Shown one piece after another: positions 1 through 13,097 of a stretch of DNA of 64,000 nucleotides (positions are counted from its first letter, which is position 1; the number at the start of each line of letters is the position of its first letter). The position numbers and the translations under genes are program-made. The notes below the pieces were generated by a model. The model was given only the letters and a program-made list of their open reading frames with translations, was not told the DNA's origin and made no database searches. This DNA is from Epiperipatus broadwayi (Eukaryota > Onychophora > Udeonychophora > Euonychophora > Peripatidae). Location: positions 2,730,001 through 2,794,000 of the forward strand of contig JAQFVV010012395.1 of the NCBI GenBank assembly GCA_028023455.1, in the 5' to 3' direction.

Positions 1-1977
1 TCCTTTGATTGAAAAATCTATTTGTACATAAGAAGTAAAACTGCCTTTAAATAGTCCCTGTATCACAAATATCTCTATAATTAACCCCTATAGACAAACC
101 TTGAAGATTAAGGCATTACTCACCAACTTTCTAATTTCCAGATGTTAAGGGTTTGAGTGATTTTCCATCTTTGATTATCCTCTAGCTAAGAAAAGCTAGA
201 TAACTTTATATCAAACTGTACTGGTCAGTTAGTTATGTTAGTCATGGATCAGCTTTCTGAACAGAAAAAAAATGCTGAACTTGGAAATAAATCTTCACAT
301 TATAACAAGTTTAGATATAAATCCAGGATGACATATAACAGATGGATATGCTTTTAGTATCACTTGATGTCCTAATTATTGTATTTTTTTTTAATATCAA
401 ATGTATGCTATGATCATGCCCATAACAATTTATTCTAAGAATTACATTATAAATTTTAATAAACTGTTTTTGTTATTAAATTGCATGAAATCCTTACGTG
501 AGCATGCTAAGCCTTTCTCTGTAAGCAGATTTCATTTATAATGCATTGCAACTAGGAAATAATATTATCTTTTTAAAAATGTATTCATTCTATTATCATG
601 ATATTTTAGACTGCATCCTATTTTACCTTTTTCTAATAGTATTTATAGATATGTAGAGTAGATATATATATTATACTGTTTGGAAAAATTCCAACTATTT
701 TTTTAAACATAAATATTACATTTAAATGTCATGGGAGCTGAAGAAAAATCTTTCAATTTAAAAAATTGTTGTTTATTTCACATTCACATCTTATTATTAG
801 CATAATTTACACCCATTTATTTTAGTTTCTGTAATATTTATTACCATATGACAGGGTTAATGTTGAAATCATTAAGAATGCTGGTTAGTTTATCTGAATT
901 AATGTATAAAGAATGAAGTTGTTACTAAAAGAATATTTGATAGGATACGTGCAGTGGAAAATGTTTTAAAGTAATTATTTTGAACAGTTATAAACAAAAT
1001 AGTTTAGAAAAAAGATTTAAAATGTTTAAAAACATTCAGCTCAAATTGCACTGTTTGTTGACTTGTTAATCTAGTAATTAATTGATGTGTGTGTAGGTGT
1101 GATTGTGTTGCTATTTATATATAAAGAATAAGTTCTGCACCCTGAGATAGATAACAGGCATATAGAATTTAAATAAACATCTTACAGAAAAAATAATATT
1201 TCAAGTGAATGTAGAGAAAGTGGGTTTTTAGCTTTTATGTACAAGGATCCTATTCAGTGACTTCAATTATTAAATGGACAAGGATAATGCTATGGAAACG
1301 AACAGAAGAATAAATAGTTTTGAAATTTTAGAATAAATTAGAGAAGTGACAAAGGAGATTCTATAAGGCTTATTGGAAGTCATATATCATTCACACAGCA
1401 TTTAATAGATTTAGATTGTGCCAGAAATTGGGATTCATTAATGATTTATTATATATATGATAATAATACAGATGGATGTTTCATGATTTACAAATGAATT
1501 AAGAATAGATATGTATTATACTTCCATGAATTTGCACTTTCTATTATTCTATTTTTATTCATGTGTTATGTGAGCATGAATTGCTAAGGAGTTTTAATGA
1601 CAAATATCTTATCAGATTGCCACTTAATCATATAACTGTCACCACATTATTGCTCCATGATCCACAATGTATTGATAAACCAAAAAAGTTTAAATGGTGC
1701 ATCCAATTTGAACATTTAATTTATGCATTATCTATCTAAATGGCTTGGTTTTTGTCTCAAACTCCATATGGATATTATTGTAATGATACATATTTAAGAA
1801 ATAACTCATTTGTTTTTTATATTTTTGTCACACATTCTCCTGCAAGTTATTTAAGATTCTGTCATACTAGACTTTCATCATTTAAATATATATATGTTAA
1901 GTGTTTTTTTCTTTAGATAGTGCATAAAAGAAAAGGATCTATGATTTATTGAAGTATCTTATCTTTTTACTTAGCAT
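1..1977. other. AT-rich spacer without a recognisable gene
   Basis: All frames are broken by frequent stops and I see no splice-flanked coding stretch, RNA gene or element ends. Short TA runs occur near 660 and 1890. Confidence 0.6.
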
Positions 1978-2227
1978 GGGAACTATTGCATCATGTTCTT
2001 TCATTGTATGTAGTATATATTAAACAATATTTAATTATAGGGGATTTGAACACAGACTTTCAAGCTTCCCTCAGTTAATCACTTTATTTCAACAATCACT
2101 TTGGGAACTATTGCATCATGTTCTTTCATTGTATGTAGTATATATTAAACAATATTTAATTATAGGGGATTTGAACACAGACTTTCAAGCTTCCCTCAGT
2201 TAATCACTTTATTTCAACAATCACTTT
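1978..2227. repeat. Tandem duplication, 2 x 125 bp
   Basis: A 125-bp unit beginning GGGAACTATTGCATCATG is repeated immediately, and the copies at 1978-2102 and 2103-2227 look identical by eye. The junction falls in a short internal repeat (ATCACTTT...ATCACTTT), which could have primed slippage or unequal exchange. The near identity points to a recent event. No coding content is visible. Confidence 0.92.
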
Positions 2228-5200
2228 ATTTCATCAACGGACACATATGTCCACACACATGTGAAAAAAGATAAATGATCTCCAATATACATATTTTGTG
2301 CTGAGCCAGCATTCATCAATTAGTTTAGATCATTATCTCTCTCACATATAATCAGTGCTCAATTTATATTAAGATGGCAAATCTTTAAACCTTAATGGAC
2401 AGGTTTCAGTCAACTCCATCCTCCAATTCTTCAACCATTGAACATCTGATGATGGAATGAATATATAAATTATATTTGTATTCAAATAAACAATATTTAG
2501 TAAATAAAAGAAGTGTCTAGAAAAATTTAAGTAGATCAGTCTCTTTCTTTATATATATAAAGGGAATAATCATCACCATTTTATAGGTTGATCTCCAAAT
2601 TTAATTCAGTTTCCCATTTCACAGTTTCTTCAGATTACTCGAATGAACATCTTTCCTCACACATGGACTTTTTTTAGTTAAGATTTCAATTGTTCATTTA
2701 TTTTCATCTCTTCTAACAATATATTTAACCCACTCACTCTATTTCAGCTTCTCAATTCTTTCAATGATATCTATTTATTCTCTAACTTAGGAATTTCATT
2801 TTTGATCATTCCTTGTTACTTTCATTCACATCTCTAAATATACTTTGTCAAGCAGTCTGATGTCTCCATAATGCTTTTTTATTAAGTGTCTAAGTCTCAA
2901 ATCTATAAGTAAGAACTGGTGCAGTATATCTATTAAAAATCTTAATTTCAAAAATAGAGATATATTTACTTTTAATGTTACATTATTTCTGTCAAAAGCA
3001 TTCTATCCAACTTTAATTCCATGATTAATTTTATCCATCATGTTTTATACTTAGGTAGTTTTATTTTTTAAATGATTTGAACTAAGAATTATTTAAAGTT
3101 GATTTAAAACTTAGAAAAATACGTTTTTGAATTTTTCTAATTTTAGATTATGTATGTTTTATTGTTTCATTACTAAAATTATGTAATGCTTTCTGTCAGC
3201 ATATTGCTATTTAAACATTTAACTGTGAATCATGCTTAATATAGTCTATATTTAAGGATATGCAATTTGCATTTATATATATCTGAGTATATATATATTT
3301 TCATATTTATGCCTGTATCATTTCTAAATGTAAATTCACTACAGGATAAAAATCTCCAAGTTTGATTCAATTTCCCTGATCATAGTTTCTCTTTTCCATG
3401 TTAATAAACTTATCCCATCCTGTATGATTCAGTTTAATTACAATTTAATTTGTTTATCTATTGTTATCTTTCTAACAATATTTTCAGCTTAGCTCCATTT
3501 TATTAACCTTTAATTTCTAACGACACCATTAGGCTACACAAAGCTTTAAAATATATGAAACAGAATGGAAATGGGTTAAAATTTCTTTAACTGTGAGTAA
3601 ATCCACTCTTCCACTTTTATGTTAGAAACACTAACAATATTGTTAGCAAACTGAAGTTTACTAAAACAAAAGTATTGGGAATAGATGTTTATTCAATTTT
3701 TTATAGTGTTTCATATTAAGATGCATGCCTTCTGTGGATTTAGTCTCAACTACATGAAATTTAGTTTATTTCTATTCCTTACATTTATACACTATATGTA
3801 TGCATACAGGAGTTTCTTACAACATACAATTAGTTCCAAAAAACTTATTCATTACATAATCTGTTTGTTTTAGCAAATAGTGAAATATATGCATTTAGAG
3901 TTAATCAATTTCAGATCTTCAACCTAGTGCAATGCTATCATCCAGCACAATAATTTAATCAAGAAAATACAATATAAAGCCAAAAATAATTAAAGTAAAA
4001 AGTTATATGTAACATTAATTGTTATATGTATTTGATTTTTAAACACATATATATTTGAAAAATTGATTTTAATAAAAACAAACTGAAATTTTAAAACATA
4101 AATTAAAAATCATGAACAGATTTATTCTAATCAGAATCATAAAGTCACAGATCATTTGATAAAACCATTCCCTATTCAGAACTTTATTTTTTTCATTTGT
4201 AAATGATTATGATGATGATAATGATTATTGTTGTTGTTGTTGATGATGATGTGGAATTGATTAGTTTTCTAATTCTGTATTTTTTTTTTGGCTCATAGTG
4301 ATAATTGAAATCAAATCTTTAAAAATATAAATGAACTTATACTAATAAAAATTATAAAAAGTCACAGATAACTGACTTATACCATTAATTCATATTCAGA
4401 ATATCCATTTTCTCACATGAAAATTATTTTTTTTATATATTTCTGTTAATTAACTTTCTAGCTCAGTTTTTCTCGCTCATAGTTAAAATTATTGCATGCT
4501 CATAGCAGAATTGTTGTAAAAATGTTATATATTCACTGCTAAATAAACAAGTAAGCTAACTATCTTAGTAACTGTTTTACAAAGTATAATGAAATTATCT
4601 TATTGCTTTACCCAAAATGGGAAGACTGAAACATTTTTCAAACATGTTGTGCTATATTAACCGCTGTATTTATTGTAGCACTTTTATTTGTTCTAGGAGT
4701 TTATGCAGTAGTATTGTTCATTGTTTATATATATCTGTATTCTTACTTTTTTGTTGCTATTTTTTTACATTTTATTTGTCATTTTAATGTATTCTGTAAT
4801 TAAGTTTTATTTATAAACTATATTATTTTATTTTTTTAAAATCCTTAAGGGCATTCTCAACTGAAACATTTAAAATATTTTTATGTTATATCAATATAGA
4901 GTCAATATTTTATTCCATTAAGTGAATTGGCCAAAATAACAACTCTCTCTATATAACTATTTGAGTTAAGTTTACTTGATATATTTTTCAGCTTTCTGGA
5001 TAACATAATATTGAATCTAATATTTTAGATACACCTTCATTGTACTGGTTATTTGAAACAAATGAATAATTATAGATTTTCTAAACAAAAAAACGATTTT
5101 ATAGTTAATGTATTGTTTTTTGTAAATGTAGAAGATCTGATTTATCTTATAAAGATTATATCAAAGATTCTAAAGAGTTAAAAATATGATAGCAAGTTTA

Positions 5201-5368
5201 GTGTAGTTCCATAAATAAAGCTTAATTATAGAATATATTATAATGATAAATGCAAAGACATAGCAATAAAAGAATTATTTCTATATGTATAGTTATGTGC
5301 AATACACTTCTAAAGCAATATTATCATTAAGAGAGTTTGAATGAGGTTAGAATATTACAAAAAGTTAT
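2228..5368. other. AT-rich spacer without a recognisable gene
   Basis: About 3.1 kb with no convincing exon. The 62-codon frame at 3685-3873 is Phe/Leu/Ile-rich in the way random AT-rich DNA reads, and nothing around it supports a gene. It contains one trinucleotide microsatellite. Confidence 0.55.
4207..4252. repeat. Compound trinucleotide microsatellite
   Basis: Runs of ATG/GAT units surround a GTT run: (GAT)n, then TTG/GTT five times, then (GAT)n again. It is a simple sequence repeat with no coding context. Confidence 0.85.
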
Positions 5369-5584
5369 GATACTTATGTATTAGACCTGATGTCCATGTT
5401 TGAGACAACAAAATGCTTTACCTTTCTCCATTGGAGGAGTGGGAGTGTATTTGCGATGGCAGAATACAGTATTAAAAACTAATATCTATGGCATTCTGCT
5501 GTCACAAACACCCTCCAATCCCACTGGAGAAAAGTATGACATCTGCCATTGCAAACACTGGCAGCAGGTATAATGCATAAGTAC
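5369..5584. mobile_element. Foldback (MITE-like) element, about 215 bp
   Basis: The left arm, starting ATACTTATGTATTAGACCTG, pairs with the right arm ending CAGGTATAATGCATAAGTA. Further in, TTTCTCCATTGGAGGAGTGG pairs imperfectly with the region around CCTCCAATCCCACTGGAGAAAAG. The arms are about 95 bp with mismatches and small indels, so this is an old copy. No open frame exists inside. A clear target duplication was not found, so the superfamily is unassigned. Confidence 0.72.
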
Positions 5585-6259
5585 CAAAGTTATAAATAAT
5601 AGGCATGGTATTGAAGTTTTTCAAAAAGTAAAGTTTGTTTTAGAAGAAGAAACAGTATTGTGAAGATGTAAAATAAACAGCTAAAGAATTAGCATTTAAT
5701 GTAAGTGGTTATATTTGAGATTCATGGATTAGTTTGTATAGTTATTGCAAAACTCAACTGTAATTTTGTATTTTTTGGTTGTTGATCTTTATTTCTTTTT
5801 CTTATGTTGTTAGATAACATACTCATTTGCAAGTGATTTGCGATTCTGATATAATTATACTGAAACAGATATGTTGCTTCATATTATCCTGAAGTCCCTC
5901 TCCCCATTTTATAATAGTTTAATTTAAAATAAAAGCTGACGTAGTTTTAGTGAGTGACATTTAGGAAAATAGATAAATAATTGACAATAATTTAAAATCA
6001 GTTTTTTACTCATGCTATAAAAACAAAATGTGTGAATTAAAATTCTCTAAAAAAGAAAAAAGAGAAAAATCAATATTTTTGTGGTTTCAAATTAAAATGT
6101 TACTGATATAATATATATTTTGAGCTGAATATTTTCCAAATTAAGACACAGAAATGTTGTAATTAGTTCATCAAAAATGACAGCGTCACTTTCTTGCCTT
6201 AGATGGAAGAAGTTATCACGTCTTTGGAAAACATGTTGGTTAGCATGGGTGAGATCAAA
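5585..6259. other. Spacer, nothing recognised
   Basis: AT-rich DNA with no exon or element ends that I can support. Confidence 0.5.
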
Positions 6260-6475
6260 GAGGATATTGAAGAACACCATGGGAAATAAGAGAATATAAA
6301 AGAGAGGATTGGGTCAGTTCGAGGCAGTTGGTTGATTGTAATAGTTACTTCACAGTAAATCATAGTTGAGGATATTGAAAAACACCATGGGAAGTAGGAG
6401 AATATAAAAGAGAAGAATGGAACAACTCAAGGCAGTTGGTTGATTGTGATAGTTACTTCACAGTAAATCGCAGTT
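6260..6475. repeat. Tandem duplication of a TATA-containing 108-bp unit
   Basis: Two diverged copies of about 108 bp start at 6260 and 6368 with GAGGATATTGA. Each contains GAATATAAAAGAG, a good TATA-box match, followed by a conserved GGCAGTTGGTTGATTGT block and GTTACTTCACAGTAAATC. A duplicated TATA box plus downstream block resembles the U3-R part of a retrotransposon LTR or another promoter-bearing repeat. No LTR partner or primer-binding site was seen, so the mobile origin is inference. Confidence 0.7.
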
Positions 6476-7573
6476 TAGTCTTCAGTCATTCTACAAAGAA
6501 GAGTTTAGATAATTGGACCAATTAAGTTTTGGAGCCGCCGTGGCCATTAATTAAAGAAGTGCTGCAGTTAGTAAGAGAAACCTGAAGTGCCATAAAACTA
6601 TGATATGAAGAAACAAATTATCAATACGGTAAACACTAAAATATCTGGCTAATAAGAAATAGCATGCTCTCTTTCCCACACCATGGAATTAAGTCATGAA
6701 GATAAAGAAATATACCTAAGTGACCACAAAAAAAAGTATATAAACTATTCAGCCCTAAAACAAATCCCCTTTTTAATGTGAAGATTTTACTAACGGTGAA
6801 ACATCAAACATAAGGACCATCACGGAGATTTGAAGAGGTAATAAAACTCTAGATAGTTATTGAAATGTGTTTAATTAAAATTTATGTAATTGTGTTGTGA
6901 TGTAATAATATTATCTATATTCATTTACTTAATAATATTAAACTTCTGTTATTGCATGAAATAGTTGTTTTGACATATGAAATAATTAAAAGTATTCAAA
7001 AAAATGTGGTGAAAAAAGCATTTCAGAAAGGGTAAAGTGAAACGTTATAGAGTTATTTAAACTAATTAATTCGACAAAATGATAAAATGTTTGTATCAAA
7101 TTTAGAAACAGATATCGTAATGAGTAAAACTCAATGTTTATATGAAAACAGTTATGAACCAAGATAATTTCTGATTGATAGAATAATAGAATTGCTACTC
7201 TTGTTATTAGAATGATAGTAAAACTGAGTTATGCCGATAGAAATGGTGAAACATTATAATGAATATATTTTCATTCAATAACTTTTTTTAACTTGATGAA
7301 GAGATAAAATTTAATAATGTTGACTAGAAATTAGGCTCTAAAATAAAGAATATAATGTAATATGTATCAAATTGTTAAATCGCAACCTGCTAAATGAAAT
7401 AGAGAAATTATAATGTAAGGATTAATTTAAAATAGGGATACCCGATACATGAACTCACCATAAATGCTTAAGGTAATCAAGAATGAGTTAATATTTTTGT
7501 ATACAAATAAATAATTATTTTATATAGGAGTTTTATAAACGTAATATAAACACAAATTACATTTGAGATTTTA
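6476..7573. other. Spacer, possibly downstream part of the TATA-bearing repeat
   Basis: The first about 380 bp is less AT-biased (for example GGAGCCGCCGTGGCC near 6530) and carries an AATAAA-type signal near 6840. It may belong with the preceding TATA units as a solo-LTR remnant. The remainder is plain AT-rich DNA. Confidence 0.35.
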
Positions 7574-7676
7574 ACTATAAATGACTGAAACAAACACTCA
7601 AACACATGATAAAGTCTTGGGCTTTTCCCAAAGACTTTATCTTGTGTTTGAAGTGTTTGTATTAGTCATTTATAGT
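7574..7676. mobile_element. 103-bp near-perfect hairpin (mini foldback)
   Basis: ACTATAAATGACT...ACTTTATCATGTG on the left pairs with its inverse on the right. The stem is about 47 bp around a loop of roughly ten bases (CTTGGGCTTTTCCCAAG folds further). Only a few mismatches or bulges are visible. Length and shape match both a minimal MITE and a microRNA precursor; which one cannot be told from sequence alone. The hairpin is symmetrical, so strand is undefined. Confidence 0.82.
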
Positions 7677-10600
7677 AAATTGAATAACAGTTAATGTGTT
7701 TAGCTATTTTTGTATACATAAATTTGCTTAATAAAAAGGATATACATCTATATACATGAATTGAATACATGAATATATTCAGATATAATTATTGACTACT
7801 AAATAATTGAATGCAAAGAATTAATTCAAATATAAATCAAGCTTGATTAGGAAGATACTGCAATAGGGAATTAACGGACATATCTACAAATTATATATAT
7901 GCGCATATAAGGAGAATGTAAACTTACAGAAAGAGAATTTGAACTTGTGGAATTATAAGGAAGGTATCCGTGATGTACACATGGATATGTAAGTCCCTGT
8001 GATATGAATGCTGGCTGAACAGTATGCATGAAGTATGAAGTTAGCTTTACTGTGAAGATATACATGCACATATATGCCCCTATTATATAAATGATAGACA
8101 CGGTATGAGTGTCATTGATGGAACCAAGTATCAAGTTACTGATGGAATGGTCTAATTGATCCATGGGAGCTGAATTGTCAATGAATTATAAGGAGTTATT
8201 ATTCAAAGTATTGTTATTTAAATAAATTACTGTTACATAAAATTAATATATCTTGTCAGTTTCATTTCACGTCATACATTTTTCAGTGTACTTGTTTATA
8301 GGAATCTCATGTTTCCTGAGCTATGTCTGGCATAACCTGATCTGGGTGAGTAAGATTGTAGTGAGCTTAAACTCTAGTGGCGCTATTTGGGAAACCAAAC
8401 AGATAAGTTTCTAGATATTATCAGTCTCTTTAATGCTACATCCTCTGATGAGAAGGAAATATTGTTGTAGGGAGTGACATCAGCATTGGGTAACACCAAT
8501 AATTCTTTCCTTTCCTGCAATATACTCATCAGGAAACAAACCAACCACCAGAGGGGGATGGAAACCCCAATCCAGTTACAATATTAATGTTCGAATGAAT
8601 TTATGTGTTGTCAATTTGATGTTGATTTGATGACATTTTTTCAGACTGACCTTTCAAGTCATTTATTTTAGGCTTCTTCAATGTCATATTCATTATTCTG
8701 ATGATGAAATTAATCTATATCAATGTTGATCATAGTTTTATCATTTAATCTTTCTGAATATTTTACATTTTTTAATGAATTAGATTATCTTATAATATTG
8801 TTCAAATATGATAAATTCAGCCTGATTATTTGCATTTCAAGTGAAAGTTAAATATAATTTTATCTATTTATTTATTTATTTTCATCATTGATTTCTCAAA
8901 TTTAACTACTTTTATAATTAAAAAGCACCCATTTAGGATGCTACAATAGTTTAATCAAATATATTATCTGCTTTAATTATATGAAATAAATGTCATCAGT
9001 TTTTATAAATTCATGTTATTTTTTCTATATAGTTACTTTTACCAAGCAAATGCACATTATGTTTTACTTTATGTATCTTAATGAAATAAAGGGTTGCTTG
9101 AAGTTATGATGTATTTCATAATATTGAGTTGCTGAAATAAACTGTGGTAAGAGGATGATAGACATTGATTGACTATCGCTGATGATGATCAGTTGTCACT
9201 TGTTCATACGATACTGGATTAACTATTATCACAACCAGCTTTTGGGCAGAAAATTTAACATACACTTATTTATATTTGACTTTATAAAATAATTTATATT
9301 AGTCTTTATAATCTTTTTTTCTTTTGAAAGTCATGCATACTTAATATAATCTAACATATTATATTTTTAATTAAGATATTATAGTTTTCAAAAAGTGTCT
9401 GATTTGAATCATTTTATATTAATAATAATCAAATGCTGTGCACTATACAAAAAAAAAAACCCCAATAACTTATATTTAACAGCCTCTTATGTACTTGCAC
9501 TTTTACTGTATATCTCATTGGTGACTGATCTTATGTTCAACTAATAAAACTGACTTTCTGTGAGCATTGACTAATCTGCTCTGTATTGTTTATTGAAGTG
9601 ATAAAGTGATGGACTCTAAAGGTCACAAAACATGGATTGCGATTCCAGCTTTGTCATTTCAGGTACTTGAACTTTATCCAAACTCTCGAGTAATAGTGAA
9701 TGGTTTTGTTGCTCAAGAATTTGAGCATTGAAAGGGTCATCACCAGAAGTGATCTTAGAACCCTGTACTATAGTATAGAGTCTGATCTCTATCACTGTGC
9801 TAAACCACATATGACAATGTAATTGAATGGTTTTATTGCTCAATAGTTTATAAGAAGTTTGAGTACCAGAAGTGCCAGAATTAAAATCAATCTGATGATC
9901 TTCCAGTCTGACACTACCGTTTATGCTAAACTGCGCAGTTTAATCAGTGAATACTAGATGGCACTATAAAACCTATTTCCATATTGGTTTTTGGCTAATT
10001 AAAGTTATTAGGAAGTCAAAAGATCAATTTGCTTTATTGTCTAATAATCAATGAAGAATTGTAATGTTTTGTATTGGTATATTACTGTGATATTTTACAT
10101 ATATTATGAGAGTAGACCTTTTTTTTTCCCTTGAAAAGATAAGTTAAAAACATTTAAAAATAATTTAGATATGATTTATAATTTTATGAATGTGACATGA
10201 AATTAATTTAGATTTGTCATTTATTTTTAAAAGTTAACTTCAAAGTTTTATATAATTTTAAATAGATTTAAAATCATATTTGAAAAGCAAAGCCTCTGTT
10301 GATTTAGTCTTAATCTTTAGCATAATATTAACACAAATGAGGCAGTTATTTTGGATTTTGAATTATGGCAAACTGACAGTTTGATTATAAAAATTATAAC
10401 TAAGGATACTTTTTTGGGAATTGAGGGGTATAAAAATTTATTATTATTTTTATTTAAAAATGAAAATTAGTTTTGAATATAAAAATGGTTATTATATCAC
10501 AGTTTGTCACATTATTGCTTCCCTTTCAAGGTGACTTTGACTAGATTTCAGTTGATGTGTAACATTTACCATTTATTTCTCAATAAATAATTTATACATA

Positions 10601-11212
10601 TTTTTTTAATTTAAATAATATAAAATCAATGTGTATTGAAATATTAATTACACACACATATATATGCCACATTTTTTTTATGCATTTTATATAAACATAT
10701 CTAAATTTCAAGTTCTATATTTTTAAAGTCTGATAATAGTGGGTAGATACAATTAAAAAGTTTAGCCAAGACATTGAAACATCTTATATAGAAAGAAATT
10801 GGAATATAATAATTCAATTTATGATTATTATTTTAATACAATCTAATCTACAAGTGCCACATTTCCTGCACTCATTCATTTGATAATATCTTTAGATAAG
10901 TATTAATGATTATTAATAATCATGAAGACATATGAGGCCCAATTGAAGACTGCTGATTCAGTCAGAAATGCAGCATGCGGGTCATTTGGCTTTGTCAAGT
11001 GTTTAAAATGTTTGTGGTGATGTTGGAATATTGGATATATCTATGATGATTATAATATATGTTAATCTTGTAATCTACCTTTTTTTAAAAAAAAAACAAA
11101 TTATTATTATTGTCATCTTCATCATCATCAGTAATTTGGCAAAAGGCAAGTCGTGTGCATCAACATTCTGCAGATTTCTCTGGTCTTCACTTTATTTTTC
11201 AAACATTCATTG
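7677..11212. other. Spacer with degenerate repeats, no supported gene
   Basis: Contains a weak inverted repeat around 8440-8535 (TCCTCTGATGAGAAGG versus CATCAGGAAA), a degenerate direct repeat at 9690-9880 (AATGGTTTTRTTGCTCAA twice) and a 14-bp palindrome AAACTGCGCAGTTT at 9928. The 97-codon minus frame at 7871-8164 contains GTAAGT on its own strand but has no matching acceptor or homology that I recognise. Confidence 0.45.
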
Positions 11213-11851
11213 CATTTTTATATTGGACTATTTCCATCATCTAATATGTGTGTTGAATGTCTTTAGAAAAGTTTAATTTTAGTTAAATATTCCAAATGCA
11301 TTCAACTGTTAGTAATATCACAGCAAACAGATTAGTATATGCACCAACTGTTAGTAATATCACAGCAAACACGTTAGTAATATCACAGCAAACAGGTTAG
11401 TATATGCACAACATTTCGAGAGGTATTTTTCTCCCCTCTTCTTCAGGTGTTGCTGGCCTGACCAGTGACAGTACTAGCATGGAATTTGAACCTGAGTCTT
11501 TAGATTCTTGATTATTGAATTTTAAGGTAATGCTCAAACCAACTGAGCCAGGGCATTACCTTAAAATTCAATAATCAAGAATCTTAAGGACCCAGGTTCG
11601 AATCCCATGCTAGTACTGTTACTGGTCAGGCCAGCAACACCTGAAGAAGAGGGGAGAAAAATACCTCTTGAAACGTTGTGCATATACTAACCTGTTTGCT
11701 GTGATATTGCTAACAGTTTGTGCATATACTAACCTGTTTGCTGTGATATTACTAACAGTTGAATGCATTTGGAATATTTAACTAAAATTATACTTTTCTA
11801 AAGACATTAAACACACATATTAGATGATGGAAATAGTCCAATATAAAAATA
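11213..11851. repeat. 640-bp near-perfect palindrome with SINE at its centre
   Basis: The left arm (from 11213) and right arm (to 11851) are inverted copies of about 310 bp around a loop of about 20 bp near 11531-11551. The match starts outside the SINE (ATTTTTATATTGGACTATTT), runs through ATTCCAAATGCATTCAACTG and a short 30-bp-class repeat (GTTAGTAATATCACAGCAAAC), and ends in the tRNA-like part. The left arm has an extra repeat unit. Because non-SINE flank is also duplicated, this is either a long-TIR foldback element or an inverted duplication by template switching. Confidence 0.9.
11405..11553 (-). mobile_element. tRNA-derived SINE with A and B boxes
   Basis: Read on the minus strand, TGGCTCAGTTGG (11550 to 11539) matches a Pol III A box and GGTTCAAATTCC (11492 to 11481) matches a B box. 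The spacing of about 58 nt is typical of a tRNA head. Downstream comes a conserved-looking body with CCTGAAGAAGAGGGGAG and CGAAATGTTG. The mirror copy on the plus strand keeps the B box (GGTTCGAATCC, 11595-11605) but lacks the A box, because the palindrome loop falls there. Only the minus copy could therefore be a Pol III unit. Confidence 0.72.
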
Positions 11852-12936
11852 CAGCTAGAACACCATTATCACAAACCTTCAGAAAAACATTCATTGCATG
11901 TCTTTATTTTTACATTATCACTATTTTTGTTTTCCTTCTAGTTAAAATCTTCCCACATATTTCTTATAATTTCCTTATCTCCAAGTATATGACCAATCAT
12001 TTCCTCTTCTATTTTGTAAATAATTTCATTTATTTTCTTCTCAATTTAATATTTCTAAGAATGTGTATTCAACTGATTTATTACTTTTAGCATTTACATT
12101 TCAAAAGCCATACTTTTTCTGCTTTTTTTTTTTTTTAAAAAAAAATTATTCAATCCTTTGCTCTATATAAAACTTTATTTTAAAAAAAATATATATTTAA
12201 TAATTTCCCCCTTCTTAAAAAAAAAAATTCTGTCTTTAAAGAATCACAAATCATTTAAAAACTTTTTTAATTATTGCTCATTCTAAAAAAAAAAAAAAAA
12301 AGAGGGTAATGATCATTTTAAAATGCCTTGTTAGACTTTTACATATTTTTAAATAACCCTCTATATTTATTGTATTTTCTTTTAAAAAATATATATATTG
12401 TGACCAGATGGCTTACTTATAAAGCAATTAGCTGTCATATTTAATGTTGAACCATCCAAATGTTATAATTTTTTATTTCTTATAAAAATTATCAGTACGA
12501 AATAGCATTGATCTAATATATTAACAATAAAATAAATTTACTCTAATTATGCTTGTTTAAATAATATTAAAAGAATTTAGTCCATTGCAAAAATTTGTAT
12601 GTAAAGCCATCAGTTTATGTAATTTACTGGTAAATACGGCATTTGCAAGTTTGAAGAGCTAAAGGTTTTTGGACTGAATCCAAGCAGTAGAAAAATAAAA
12701 AAATTTAAATTGGCCAATTGAATGGATCTGCATACTTTATTTTTTGGTGGGTTGAATCCCAGGAGCAATTGACTATACAATAAATAAAATATATTCTAAT
12801 ACCAGTAATTTTAATAAGCCTATAAACAAATAATGGCTATTAAATATGTAACATTGAGAATATAAACTTTATTTACAGACCAATCAAATCCTAATACAGT
12901 GCTATAATTGACAGGCCAAGAATCAATTTTAATAAA
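11852..12936. other. AT-rich spacer with homopolymer tracts
   Basis: Dominated by T and A runs, notably T14A9 at about 12123-12145 and a 17-A run near 12284-12301. The 88-codon plus frame at 11824-12090 begins inside the palindrome and is Phe/Ile-rich, so I treat it as chance. Confidence 0.5.
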
Positions 12937-13097
12937 CTTGGAAACAATAAACACTGTCTCATATTGATATCAATTTATTGGTCAGATAAATGATGATCAT
13001 TTTACTATTTACAAATCTAGGAATCACAAAATTTTTAATCTTTTAGCTGATCAATAAATTCATGTTAATATGAGAAATTGGCAGTTGTTTGCAAATT
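12937..13097. mobile_element. Foldback element, about 160 bp
   Basis: CTCATATTGATATCAATTTA followed by TTGGTCAG at 12957-12985 pairs with CTGATCAATAAATTCATG and TTAATATGAG at 13047-13074. Pairing continues more weakly outward for about 20 bp each side. No internal coding sequence and no clear target duplication are visible. Confidence 0.62.

Noticed and set aside
7871-8164. 97-codon minus frame with an internal GTAAGT
   Set aside because: No acceptor, promoter or domain; the sequence looks like AT-rich repeat read-through.
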